Shown one piece after another: positions 1-8,931 of a stretch of DNA of 64,000 bases. Position numbers and translations under genes: made by a program. The first letter of the stretch is position 1. Every line of letters begins with the position of its first letter. Under the pieces are notes generated by a model that searched no databases, had not been told where the DNA came from, and saw only the letters and a list, made by a program, of their open reading frames with translations. This DNA is from Cobetia amphilecti (GTDB lineage: Bacteria; Pseudomonadota; Gammaproteobacteria; Pseudomonadales; Halomonadaceae): assembly GCF_030010415.1 (NCBI RefSeq), contig NZ_JASCSA010000007.1; one strand, given 5' to 3'.

Positions 1-377
1 TGCTTGGCGAACAGTGCCCCGATGACCAGCCCGAAGCCCCAGTTGATCCAGCTGGCGATCAGCGACACGAAGGTGACCAGCATGATGGCGCTGCCGGGCG
101 TTCTGGCCAGCGAGGCGATGCTGGCCAGGCCTTTCTTCACCGGCGGGGTGTTGGCGAGCATGAAGCCTGAGATCAACACCAGCAGCATCTGCATCGAGAA
201 GGTCAGCAGATTCCAGAAGCCATCGCCCCAATAGCGCATCACCTCGGTGGGGGAGCGCTGCTCGATGAGCATGGCGGCTGCCGCTGCAACGACGGTCAGC
301 AACAAGACGAAGATATAGGGGTCAGGCAGATAGCGCTCAACCAGCTTGACGGCTGGCCGTGATAGCGATTGCAGCAT
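1..377 (-). CDS. atoE: Short-chain fatty acid transporter AtoE, N-terminal part (cut by window edge)
   Basis: The first 125 codons of an AtoE-family permease, read leftwards from an ATG at 375-377; the rest lies outside the window. The family takes up short-chain fatty acids such as butyrate or acetoacetate across the inner membrane. The visible part carries the conserved WGDGFWNLL stretch (about residues 50-58), followed by a hydrophobic segment and the NWGFGLVIGA stretch near residues 111-120, all as I know them from E. coli AtoE. At least three membrane segments are visible. No regulator or acetoacetyl-CoA transferase gene is visible beside it. Family assignment is confident; the exact substrate is inference. 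Confidence 0.85.
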   Translation of the reverse strand, partial: MLQSLSRPAVKLVERYLPDPYIFVLLLTVVAAAAAMLIEQRSPTEVMRYWGDGFWNLLTFSMQMLLVLISGFMLANTPPVKKGLASIASLARTPGSAIMLVTFVSLIASWINWGFGLVIGALFAK

Positions 378-545
378 GTGAGAGTCCCTGTCGGCTTTTT
401 ATCAGTATGGGAAACGGGTTGGCACGCTCACATTAGTCCATTCACTATCAGGAGAATATCGCGCGATGGTCGAGTGGCACGCCAATGCCAGCGGCAAGCC
501 TTTCAGCGCTGCATCAACCTGCTGGAGGCTCCAACGGGCATGGCA

Positions 546-1880
546 TCAGCGCCAATGATGGCGGCGATGATGCAGGTAGTAGCCGCCGAGCACGGCAGAG
601 CGCACGCTGGTGAACAGCAGGAAGGCCAGCCACAGTCCATGATTGCCGAAGCCTTCGAGCAACGGCCACAGGCCGATGAAGGCCAGCAGGGATACCACCA
701 GCGTATTGCGCATTTCACGCGTCGCCGTGGCACCGATGAAGATGCCGTCCAGCAGGTAGCTCCACACCGCGACCAGGGGCATGGCGACCATCCAGGGCAG
801 ATAGAGGGTGGCCAGGGCACGGACTTCGGGAATGTCGGTCAGCAGGTGGATCAACGCCGGCCCGCAGAGCCAGAGCAGGCCGCTGGCCGCTGTCGCGGTG
901 ATCAAGGAGAAACGGGTTGCCGCCCCCACGCTGCGCGCGAAGCGTTGCCAGTCGTTCTGGCCGACGGCTCGCCCGACTTCTGACTCCGCCGCCTGGGCGA
1001 AGCCATCCAGTGCATAGGACGTCATCATCACGAACTGCAGCAGCACCGCATTGGCCGCCAGAACATCATCGCCGAAGCTGGCACCCTGCGAGGTGAAATA
1101 GGCCGTCGCGCCCAGCAGGCACAGGGTGCGCACGAACAGATGCTGATTGACGCGGATCAGCGCGCCCCAGGCGGGGAGAGACAGCAGCGCTGCGCGGTCA
1201 CTGCGCCCCGGCATGCGTCTGAGCTGGCGGGCGACCAGCCACAGGCCCGTGGCCAGCGCACAGTAGTCGGCGATCACGCTGGCCAGCGCCACGCCATCGC
1301 TGGTCATGCCCAGCCCGGGCACGAAGGCCAGGTCGAGCAGGATGTTGACGCCATTGGTCAGCACCAGGATGCCGAGCGTGACGCGCGAATTCCCCAGCCC
1401 CAGGAACCAGCCCAGAATCACGTAGTTGATCAGCACCGCCGGCGCCGACCACAGACGGATGCTGGCGTAGTCATGGGCCAGGGCACGCGTGGCCTCGCTG
1501 GCCTCCATCAGCGATAGTCCCAGGGTGATCAGCGGCGAGCCGGCGATGATCAACACCAGCCCGATGGCGAGTGCCAGCCCGATGCCCTGGCCCAGCAGGG
1601 TGCGCAGGCCATCGTGGTCTTCACGGCCATGGGCCTGTGCCGTCATGCCGGTCGTGCCCATGCGCAGGAACCCGAAGCCCCAGTACAGAAAGCTGAAGAG
1701 GACCGCGCCCAGCGTGACCGCGCCCAGATACACAGCATCCTCGAGATGCCCGACCACGGCGGTATCTACCAGCCCCAGCAACGGCACCGAAATGTTGGAA
1801 AGGATGATGGGCCAGGCCAGGCGCCACATATGGCGATCGGCGGAAGGCAGTGTGGCGGTCTTCAGGGAAGGGGCGGGCAT
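546..1880 (-). CDS. dinF: MATE-family efflux pump, DinF type
   Basis: A 444-residue, all-helical membrane protein of the multidrug and toxic-compound extrusion family. The N-terminal stretch WPIILSNISVPLLGLVDTAV (about residues 23-42) is typical of the DinF branch, and the length fits a 12-helix MATE carrier. DinF-type pumps export cationic or bile-like compounds using Na+ or H+ gradients and lie in the inner membrane. The gene runs in the same direction as atoE, 168 bases upstream of its start, and is divergent from the small exported protein at 2094. There is no lexA gene beside it, unlike the E. coli arrangement. Substrate cannot be read from sequence. Confidence 0.88.
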   Translation of the reverse strand: MPAPSLKTATLPSADRHMWRLAWPIILSNISVPLLGLVDTAVVGHLEDAVYLGAVTLGAVLFSFLYWGFGFLRMGTTGMTAQAHGREDHDGLRTLLGQGIGLALAIGLVLIIAGSPLITLGLSLMEASEATRALAHDYASIRLWSAPAVLINYVILGWFLGLGNSRVTLGILVLTNGVNILLDLAFVPGLGMTSDGVALASVIADYCALATGLWLVARQLRRMPGRSDRAALLSLPAWGALIRVNQHLFVRTLCLLGATAYFTSQGASFGDDVLAANAVLLQFVMMTSYALDGFAQAAESEVGRAVGQNDWQRFARSVGAATRFSLITATAASGLLWLCGPALIHLLTDIPEVRALATLYLPWMVAMPLVAVWSYLLDGIFIGATATREMRNTLVVSLLAFIGLWPLLEGFGNHGLWLAFLLFTSVRSAVLGGYYLHHRRHHWR

Positions 1881-2093
1881 GTTGGGTCCGAATGAGGGGT
1901 GAAGGTAAGGTCAGCCGGGAGCGGTCGCGTTGATCAGGATAAGGCCTGGCAGGGCTGGGCGTAATGGCGCTGGAGCGCTAATCTAGTTCTGGTGACTTGA
2001 TGGCAAGGCCTGCCATGCGCCAGCCGAGAGATCCACTGGCGCGAAGACCCATAACAGGGACGCATGGAGCGTCCGGACGCAAGGGAACTGACT

Positions 2094-2435
2094 ATGAAAC
2101 GCACGATTTTTCAGCGAAGCACGCGATTGCGCACTGGGCTTGCAGCAGCTGGCATGACGCTGGTGCTGGCGACGCCGGTGCAGGCCATCGAGCTGCCCAG
2201 CGAGCAGGGTGACGACACACCCAGCGCAGGCATGATGGTGGCCGATGCCCTTATCGGACGTCCACTGTTGCTGGCCACGACCGTCGTGGGTGCTGCCATC
2301 TTTGTCGTGTCGGCTCCCTTCGCGGCCATGGGGCAGAATATCGATGAGACGGCGCGCGTACTGGTCGCGACCCCGGCGCAGGCGACTTTCGCTCGCTGCC
2401 TGGGTTGCAAGACCACGCGTGTCGATTGGGATTGA
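2094..2435 (+). CDS. Small exported protein of unknown function
   Basis: A 113-residue protein. The start at 2094 is chosen because AAGGGA lies 7 bases upstream; an in-frame ATG at 2064 has no such site. Residues 1-33 form a signal peptide ending in the VQA-type cleavage region. The mature part has one strongly hydrophobic stretch (about residues 52-75, within LIGRPLLLATTVVGAAIFVV) and a C-terminal CLGCK motif with two cysteines. I have seen similar short proteins in Pseudomonas and Halomonas annotated vaguely as multidrug transporter, but nothing in this one supports transport. A strong hairpin at 2480-2520 ends its transcript. Confidence 0.75.
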   Translation: MKRTIFQRSTRLRTGLAAAGMTLVLATPVQAIELPSEQGDDTPSAGMMVADALIGRPLLLATTVVGAAIFVVSAPFAAMGQNIDETARVLVATPAQATFARCLGCKTTRVDWD

Positions 2436-2479
2436 GGATGTCCTGATCGCGGCTGGTGAGCACGCGCCGCTCAGGGCTG

Positions 2480-2520
2480 GACACGACAACGCCGACCTCG
2501 AGGGTCGGCGTTGTCGTGTC
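2480..2520. terminator. Bidirectional hairpin between convergent genes
   Basis: An 18-bp perfect stem (2480-2497 with 2503-2520) around a 5-base loop, placed between the convergent small exported protein and the diguanylate cyclase. There is no long T run on either side, so its strength as an intrinsic terminator is inferred from stem length and position. Confidence 0.7.
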
Positions 2521-2542
2521 TGAAGGGTGGTGAGAGAGGGGG

Positions 2543-5473
2543 TCAGTGCGCGGGTTGCCTGGCGTGGCTATCGGCTGCGGGCGGCAGTGAGTTGAAGCAC
2601 AGCACGCGTTTGCGTCCGGCGCGTTTCGCCTCATAGAGCGCATTGTCGGCCATGTTGAACAGCGCGTCGGTGGCCTGGCTGTCATGTGGCGCATTGGCGA
2701 CCCCGGCGGAGAAGCTCAAGCCGGTCAGCGGCCCCAGCGTCTCATGCTCGAAGACTTCTTCGTGGAAGGCTTCGAGAATGGCCTCGACGCGTGCACGTGA
2801 TACCGCTGCGCTGGCACCGGGAATCAGGATCACGAACTCCTCGCCGCCGTAGCGACAGGCTTCATCGGAGCTGCGCAGCGACTCACGTATCAGGTTGGCC
2901 AGACGCGTGAGGACCTGATCGCCCATCTCGTGCCCGTAGGTATCGTTGACCTGCTTGAAGTGGTCGAGATCCAGCACCACCAGGGACAGCGGGTTGCCGA
3001 TGCTGGCCTCGGCCAGTTTCTGGGGCAGCACCTCATTGAGGTGACGACGATTGAAGAGGCGCGTCAGCGTGTCCTTGCGCGCCTCATGTGCCAGACCCCG
3101 CTTCAACTGCAGGTCGGCCAGTGCCAGCATCACCAGGTGGCTGACATCTTCCGCCAGGGGCTGCAGGCGCTCCAGGCTGTCCTCTTCCGGCGGGATCAGC
3201 AGCACGAATTCCCCCACCTGGCCATCCCCGACCGTCAGCGTCTGCTTGAGGTGACGAGCATCTGTGGGTGGTGTTCCCCAGTTGATATGCATCGTCTGAT
3301 TGATGTCATTCGGGTCATGCAGGGTCACGTTGCCTTCGCAGCCGGCGAACAGGCTGGGCAGACGAACATTGAGCTGGGTGATGATCTCATCGAGCTGGGA
3401 GCAGGTCAGCAGGCATTCCGCGAGGTGATGGATCTGGCTGCGGCTCTCGGAGAGTCGCGACAGCTTGAGGTTGGCGGCCTGCAGGTCGCGTTGGGCACGC
3501 TTGCGATCGGTGATGTCGTGAACGATGGAGAACAGCAGGGTACGGCCGTTCAGGTCCACCGGGCCGGTAAAGATCTCGACATCACGCAATTCACCGTTGG
3601 CAAGCTGATGGCTGGCCTCGAAGTGGTTGTCGGTACGGTTGACGACCGCACGAATGCGCTTGGAGAGCGACTGGCTGGCCAGCACGTTGATACGGCCCAG
3701 TGGCATGCCGCACATCTCGCCGATGCTGTAGCCATAGAAGTCGGCGGCGACCGGGTTGGCATCGATGATCTCGGCAAGCTCCGGGTCGATCAGCAGCTTG
3801 ATGGCGTTGCCGGTGCTGAAGACTTCCTGATACAGGGTCGCGTTCTCTTCGAGCAACTCGATGGCGCGGCGGCGGTCCTCGATATTGTTGATCAATACCA
3901 GGGTGCGCTCCTCGCCCTCGAGCGGCGTGAGGGTGACTTCCGCCCAGAACATCTGCCCCGTGTCGGTCTGCATGTGGTATTCGTCCTGGAAGCTGCCGCC
4001 TTCGCGCTGCAGCTGGCCCCAGGCACGTTTCATGCGACTGATCTCATCCAGTGAGAACAGCCCCCACAGCGATTGCTGGAAAAGCTCGGCATCACTCTTG
4101 CCCAGCAGGGCATGCATGGCCGAGTTGGCATCCGCGATGGTGCCATCCCGGTCGGCGACGATGATGCCCACCGGGGCGGAGTGATAGATGGAGCGCAGGC
4201 GGGCACGGCTGCTGATCAGGCGTTGCTGCTGCTCCTTGATCCAGTCGATATCGCTGTGAGTACCGATCATGCGCAGGGGCCGGCCATCCTCGGCACGCTC
4301 CACCACGCGTCCCTGATCGAGAATCCACTTCCATTCACCGTTGCGCGTCAGCATGCGGTGCTCGTTGCGATATTCTGCGCTGTGGCCTTCAAAGTGCTGT
4401 TTCAGGTCGTCGAGGGTGCGCGGCATGTCATCCGGGTGGATGCGTGATTTCCACTCATCGAAGCTGCTGCCGATCTCGTGTTCCTGGAAGCCGAGCGTCG
4501 CCTTCCACTGCGGAGAGTAGAAGACGTGATCGGTATCCTGCTTCCAGTCCCAGACGCCGGCGCCTGAGCCTTCCAGCGCGAACTGCCAGCGTTGTTCGGC
4601 CTCGCCCAGGGCGTCACTCATCTTCTGCAGCTGCTGATAGGGGTAGACCATGCGCGATGAATAGATGGCGTGATAGATCATCGCGTAGGCCACCACCTTG
4701 TACAGATGGCCGAGCAGATTGAAGACATCGAAGGCAGTGGCATAGAGCGTGAAGCACAGCTCGGAAATCCCCGTGGCCAGCGCCGCGACCGCCAGCCAGC
4801 CGGCATTGGTGCCTTCAGGCAGTCGGCGCGCGCCGAGCAGAAGTACCGCGGCCAGCACAGCGCTCAGCGCCAGGGCCCACTCGTAGCCGATCTTCCAGGC
4901 GGTCAGGCCGCTGCCGACGATGAAGGTCTCTGGCAGGAAGTCGAGATGAAAGAGGCCTATCCAGCTCACCGCCAGCCCGATGGCGAGCGTCAAGCCAAAG
5001 GCCAGGGGCAGATAGCGACGCGGCACGGGGCGGGCTGTCAGCAGGCAGGGGGCCAGCAGCGCGATGATGAAGGCGGTCCGCCCTGCCAGCCAGAAGTGGA
5101 TGGCCTTGCTGACGGAGGCTTCGCTGACGAAGTCGGGCATGCCGTCGTAGCTGAAGATATGCACCATGTCGAAGAAGGCGGAGAGCATGAAGGCGCATCC
5201 CATGACCAGAAAGCTGGTCGGCAGCGTCCGACGGTGCCCCTGGAAGATGGAGACGGCAGACATCAGTGCGACCAGTATCGCGCCCATTTCCAGCAGTGAA
5301 TGCGGGACGAGGTAATGTCCGACCGAGCTGAACAGCTGCGGACGCGGCACCACGATCAAGACCACCATGATCGCCAGCATGACAAGCAGCATCGCCGTGC
5401 CGGCATTGGGCAGCTGTGTGCGTGTCCCCAGGAAGGGGCGCTTGAGAACGGTAGAGAGAGAGCGAGAGGACAT
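2543..5473 (-). CDS. Membrane MASE3-like/PAS/GGDEF diguanylate cyclase
   Basis: A 976-residue sensor predicted to make cyclic di-GMP. About residues 25-275 form a membrane sensor with 7-8 hydrophobic helices resembling MASE3. It is followed by three PAS-type domains (roughly 285-410, 415-540 and 545-665), a linker domain (about 680-790, GAF-like by position), and a C-terminal GGDEF domain (about 795-965). The catalytic motif is GGEEF, so the cyclase should be active. An RSSD tetrad five residues before it matches the RxxD product-inhibition site. There is no EAL or HD-GYP domain. The start is the ATG at 5471-5473; a TTG two codons upstream is possible, and neither has a clear ribosome site. 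It stands alone, with an AT-rich promoter region at about 5510-5580. Confidence 0.87.
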   Translation of the reverse strand: MSSRSLSTVLKRPFLGTRTQLPNAGTAMLLVMLAIMVVLIVVPRPQLFSSVGHYLVPHSLLEMGAILVALMSAVSIFQGHRRTLPTSFLVMGCAFMLSAFFDMVHIFSYDGMPDFVSEASVSKAIHFWLAGRTAFIIALLAPCLLTARPVPRRYLPLAFGLTLAIGLAVSWIGLFHLDFLPETFIVGSGLTAWKIGYEWALALSAVLAAVLLLGARRLPEGTNAGWLAVAALATGISELCFTLYATAFDVFNLLGHLYKVVAYAMIYHAIYSSRMVYPYQQLQKMSDALGEAEQRWQFALEGSGAGVWDWKQDTDHVFYSPQWKATLGFQEHEIGSSFDEWKSRIHPDDMPRTLDDLKQHFEGHSAEYRNEHRMLTRNGEWKWILDQGRVVERAEDGRPLRMIGTHSDIDWIKEQQQRLISSRARLRSIYHSAPVGIIVADRDGTIADANSAMHALLGKSDAELFQQSLWGLFSLDEISRMKRAWGQLQREGGSFQDEYHMQTDTGQMFWAEVTLTPLEGEERTLVLINNIEDRRRAIELLEENATLYQEVFSTGNAIKLLIDPELAEIIDANPVAADFYGYSIGEMCGMPLGRINVLASQSLSKRIRAVVNRTDNHFEASHQLANGELRDVEIFTGPVDLNGRTLLFSIVHDITDRKRAQRDLQAANLKLSRLSESRSQIHHLAECLLTCSQLDEIITQLNVRLPSLFAGCEGNVTLHDPNDINQTMHINWGTPPTDARHLKQTLTVGDGQVGEFVLLIPPEEDSLERLQPLAEDVSHLVMLALADLQLKRGLAHEARKDTLTRLFNRRHLNEVLPQKLAEASIGNPLSLVVLDLDHFKQVNDTYGHEMGDQVLTRLANLIRESLRSSDEACRYGGEEFVILIPGASAAVSRARVEAILEAFHEEVFEHETLGPLTGLSFSAGVANAPHDSQATDALFNMADNALYEAKRAGRKRVLCFNSLPPAADSHARQPAH

Positions 5474-6024
5474 GGGCAATCCGTGCGCGTGAAAGGGGAT
5501 GACCGGTGACTGCGTAACTACAGGATAGAATAGATTGTTTACATTATCCTAACAGAAAATAACCTGACGTAGCGTTTGGTATTAATTGCGTAGCCGTTTA
5601 GGCAGGGGCCGAGAGCAGGTTGGGAGCCACGATGCTGTCTGGCCATGTCAGCAGCGGGGCCAGCAGGGAGGACGGCGGGAGCAGGCAATGGCGGGCAGCG
5701 CGCCGGGGGGGAGGTCTTGATCGCGAACGAAGTGTATCGCCAGCCGGCGTCTTTGCCCGTCGGCGCCTTTGCCCGTCGGTGTTAGTGCCACTCGGTTACG
5801 TTACCCGTTGGTGTCTTGCAGCAAGAGGCACCGCGTTGGCGAGTCTGGCGCTGAAGCGTCAGTCAGGGCCGAGCCTGAGGAAAGGACTTGAGGAAAGAGC
5901 TTATAGAGAGGGCTTGCGGAGAAAGCAGGAGGTGTCAGGCAAGAAGCAAGCAGCAACCGTCACGACGGATGTGGCGCAGTACAGGCCATGTCATCGCCAT
6001 GACGGCTGCCGGAGCAGGCGGCAA
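5474..6024. other. 551-base non-coding stretch upstream of the cyclase gene
   Basis: The first 110 bases (to about 5585) are markedly AT-rich and are the likely promoter region of the leftward cyclase gene. A 16-base unit (CTTTGCCCGTCGGCG-like) is repeated twice in tandem around 5752-5783. The rest has purine-rich sequence and open frames that are arginine-rich and overlap the ferredoxin gene antisense; I see no convincing gene or RNA. Confidence 0.5.
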
Positions 6025-6282
6025 TCAGTTGCCGAGTGCGGCCGTGATGATGTGGTACTTGTCCATCAGCTCTTCCTGGCTTTCCTTGTTGGCCGGGTCG
6101 AGCGGGATGCAGTCGACAGGGCAGACCTGCTGACATTGCGGCTCATCGAAGTGTCCGACGCATTCGGTGCACAGGTCCGGGTCGATGACGTAGATCTCTT
6201 CCCCCGGCGAGATGGCCCCATTGGGACATTCCGGCTCGCAGACGTCGCAGTTGATGCACTCATCAGTGATGATCAGGGCCAT
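6025..6282 (-). CDS. 2[4Fe-4S] ferredoxin, YfhL/FdxA-like
   Basis: An 85-residue bacterial-type ferredoxin carrying low-potential electrons. Nine cysteines are visible: C9, C12, C15 and C19 in the first cluster region, and C38, C41, C50, C54 and C58 in the second. The second motif has the stretched C-x8-C spacing of the YfhL/Alvin subfamily. The start is the ATG at 6280-6282, preceded by GAGGAC; longer readings overlap coaD. It begins 10 bases after the coaD stop, so the two are probably co-transcribed, an arrangement common in gammaproteobacteria. Its redox partner cannot be deduced. Confidence 0.9.
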   Translation of the reverse strand: MALIITDECINCDVCEPECPNGAISPGEEIYVIDPDLCTECVGHFDEPQCQQVCPVDCIPLDPANKESQEELMDKYHIITAALGN

Positions 6283-6292
6283 GATGCTGTCC

Positions 6293-6802
6293 TCAGCTTG
6301 TGGCGGTGTCGTCGTCGGTAGCGGAGAAATGCCGGGCGAGGGTCTCGTCCACCAGCGGATGCACCAGACGCGACACATCACCGCCATGACGCGATATCTC
6401 GCGCACGATGGTCGATGAAATGTAGGAGTTCTGTAATTCCGGGGTCAGGAACAGGCTATCGACGTGCGGTGCCTGGGCCCGGTTCATGTTGGCCAGCTGC
6501 AGTTCGTACTCGAAGTCGGAGACCGCACGCAGGCCGCGCAGAATGATACGCGCATTCTGCTGCTCAAGCAGCTCTGTCAGCAGGCAGCTGAAACCGATGA
6601 CCTCGACATTGTCGAGATGCGCCAGAATCCGGCGTGCCAGATCGATGCGCATCTCCAGCGGCAGCGCGGGGCGTTTGCTGGGGCTGTAAGCCACCGCGAC
6701 CACCACCTTGTCGAACAGGCGGGCGCCGCGCTCGATCAGGTCGGTATGGCCATTGGTGATCGGGTCGAAGGTGCCGGGATAGACGGCAATGTTCTTGGGC
6801 AT
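6293..6802 (-). CDS. coaD: Phosphopantetheine adenylyltransferase
   Basis: Converts 4'-phosphopantetheine and ATP to dephospho-CoA, the fourth step of coenzyme A synthesis, in the cytoplasm. The 169-residue length fits the family. The nucleotidyltransferase signature TFDPITNGH (residues 11-19) and the ISSTIVR motif (residues 128-134) are both intact. It sits between fabY, 227 bases upstream on the same strand, and the ferredoxin gene, 10 bases downstream. Its product feeds acyl-carrier-protein activation, so the neighbouring fatty-acid initiation enzyme makes functional sense. Confidence 0.96.
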   Translation of the reverse strand: MPKNIAVYPGTFDPITNGHTDLIERGARLFDKVVVAVAYSPSKRPALPLEMRIDLARRILAHLDNVEVIGFSCLLTELLEQQNARIILRGLRAVSDFEYELQLANMNRAQAPHVDSLFLTPELQNSYISSTIVREISRHGGDVSRLVHPLVDETLARHFSATDDDTATS

Positions 6803-7029
6803 GACGAACTCGAGCTCTGTCGGCAGCGGGTCAGCCTGGTGACCGGCTGCAGTGGACGACGAAGGATGAGGAGTCGCAGAAGGCCGGAGCGCAGTGGCTG
6901 TCGCGCCGCCGGCTCCCCCGGTACGCCGAGTGTAGAACCCCTCGCGCGGCTTGCCAGTCGCGGGAGGGGATTCGTCAGCGAGTGCGCAACCCGGGAGGGG
7001 TAGCGAGCCGGTCTTGCAGCGAGCCTGGC

Positions 7030-8931
7030 TTACAGCGAACCGAAGGGGTTGTCGACCTTGAGCGAGACGGGCTTCGCATAGCCGGGGATACGGATTTCGC
7101 GATCCGTGATCTCCAGCTCCGGACCTTCGAGCACGCCTTCACCGAAGCGATAGGTCGGCGTGAATTCGCCGCGCTGTGCCTTGTCCAGATAGTCGGCGCG
7201 ACGCTGCTCGCAGAGACCGCTGCGCTCACGCCAGGCAGCCAGTGCTGCCTCACCATGTCGCGCCGCCAGCAACTTCAGCGTGACGTCTGCCGACAGCACC
7301 ACGCCACTGGCGTTGTTGCCACCGAAGCCCTTGGCATTGATGAAGGCGACGTCTGCGGTGAACTCGCGCGCCTCGCGGCGGATGTCGAGGTGGCTGTGAT
7401 GCACGTCATCGGCGATGGCATCCAGCGTCGGGATACCCGGCAGGATGCCGGTCGCCATGCTGCCGAGCGCCGACACTGCCTGATCGCCCGCGGCACTGCC
7501 CTGGCTGTGGCCGATGAAGGATTTTACTGCCACCACAGGCCAGGCCTGGATGTCGTTGGCGCGAGCCACTTCATTGAGCACGTGGGATTCGGTGGTGCGG
7601 TTCTTCGGCGTGGAGGTGGCATGGGCGTGCACGAAGCTGCGCTGGCGCACGCCTTCATCGCCGACGATATCGCGCGCCAGTGCCACCGCCTTGCTCAGCG
7701 TGATGTAGTTGCCGACGCCGGGCGCCGAGATGGAGCGCTTCCAGCCGTCGGCATTGACGAACACGTCCGGCACGCTGCCGATGATGCGAGCGCCGGTGTC
7801 CAGCGCCAGATCATCCGCCATCAGGATCACGAACTGGGTCGCTTCCGCGATGGTGAAGCCACAATTGCGCGCGAACGGGCGACAGGCCTTCTGGTAATCG
7901 CTGTCCGTGAGCACTTCCAGCGCGTCGAGGGCCTTGAGGCTCTCGTCATCGGCCAGGGCACCCATGCTGCGGAAGCCCTCGATGACTTCCGGCGTGATCG
8001 GCGCATCGGCGGTGCCGACCATCACCACACGGCGACGGCCGCTGCGGATGTCGTTCAGGCCCAGCTTCAGGTTGTAGAGGAAGCTTGCGCATGCGCCCAT
8101 CGCGGCACCGGCGCCGCCGACATTGCCCAGCACGTAGGCATTGAGGAAGTCGGCGGGCATCTGGGCATAGCCCAGCGGCATCTGCTTGGAGGTGGCGCGC
8201 TCGCCGGCTACGAAGGACTTCATCAATCCGCCCCAGCCTTCGGCATCCATCTGGCCGATGGAGTTGCCGGCGTAGACGGCAATATCGTCCGGATCGAGGC
8301 TATCGCGCAGCGCATCCCAGTCCAGGCCGCTGTCGCCGAGGCAATCGCTGGCACCGAAGATGGTCATCGACAGGCCGCGCGGGTGATGCACGCTGCGATA
8401 GAGCTGCTCCGGCGCGAAGCCACTGGGCAGCTGACCCGCGGCGCGCACCAGCGCCTGACGATGATCGGGCAGCAGGACATCGAATTCGCCGGCCGGTACC
8501 GTGACTTCGACATGACGGTTATCCAGCTCGCGGATCTGCCAGTCAGCGGGCGGCTGTTCCGGCAGCTGGCGGCTGCGCAGCGTGAAGGTCAAGTCCTGGC
8601 CCAGCGTCAGCTTTGACTGACGATTGGCAGGAATGCCGGTCGCGTTGAAGCGCTCGTCTTCAATGCGACGAATCAGGGTGTGGGACAGCACCTGGTCTGC
8701 CAGACGCTCCGCAAGCGCCTGAGCCTCGGCGGGCTGGCCTTCGGCATCGAACCACTGGCCCTGATCATCGCAGCGGGCGAGGTTCATGAGCGACGCGAGA
8801 CCCAGCAGGGTCTCTTGACGGTCTGTCTCCGGCAGGGAGTCGAGCACCGTGCGTCGGAACGCCTGATGGCCCGAAGTTCTGCCGGCGGCATTGACGCCGC
8901 CCATGCCGACGATCACCGGTAAGTGTGACAA
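7030..8931 (-). CDS. fabY: Beta-ketoacyl-ACP synthase FabY, with TTG start
   Basis: A 633-residue condensing enzyme resembling Pseudomonas aeruginosa FabY. That enzyme joins acetyl-CoA and malonyl-ACP to begin fatty acid synthesis in species without a main FabH. The catalytic cysteine lies in GACASF (C281), with histidines in HAHATSTP (H437) and KSFIGHS (H475). The start is the TTG at 8929-8931: the protein then begins SHLPVIVGMGG as in FabY, and GAGGAAA lies five bases upstream. The next in-frame start lies about 36 codons further out and would add sequence unlike the family. Upstream are coaD and ferredoxin genes on the same strand. FabH elsewhere in the genome cannot be excluded. Confidence 0.92.
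   Translation of the reverse strand: MSHLPVIVGMGGVNAAGRTSGHQAFRRTVLDSLPETDRQETLLGLASLMNLARCDDQGQWFDAEGQPAEAQALAERLADQVLSHTLIRRIEDERFNATGIPANRQSKLTLGQDLTFTLRSRQLPEQPPADWQIRELDNRHVEVTVPAGEFDVLLPDHRQALVRAAGQLPSGFAPEQLYRSVHHPRGLSMTIFGASDCLGDSGLDWDALRDSLDPDDIAVYAGNSIGQMDAEGWGGLMKSFVAGERATSKQMPLGYAQMPADFLNAYVLGNVGGAGAAMGACASFLYNLKLGLNDIRSGRRRVVMVGTADAPITPEVIEGFRSMGALADDESLKALDALEVLTDSDYQKACRPFARNCGFTIAEATQFVILMADDLALDTGARIIGSVPDVFVNADGWKRSISAPGVGNYITLSKAVALARDIVGDEGVRQRSFVHAHATSTPKNRTTESHVLNEVARANDIQAWPVVAVKSFIGHSQGSAAGDQAVSALGSMATGILPGIPTLDAIADDVHHSHLDIRREAREFTADVAFINAKGFGGNNASGVVLSADVTLKLLAARHGEAALAAWRERSGLCEQRRADYLDKAQRGEFTPTYRFGEGVLEGPELEITDREIRIPGYAKPVSLKVDNPFGSL

Noticed and set aside
5620..6321. 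233-codon rightward open frame
   Set aside because: Arginine-rich start in non-coding DNA and then antisense to the ferredoxin gene; no homologous features.
6982..8616. 544-codon open frame antisense to fabY
   Set aside because: Composition typical of antisense frames in high-GC DNA; the minus-strand gene has intact catalytic residues.
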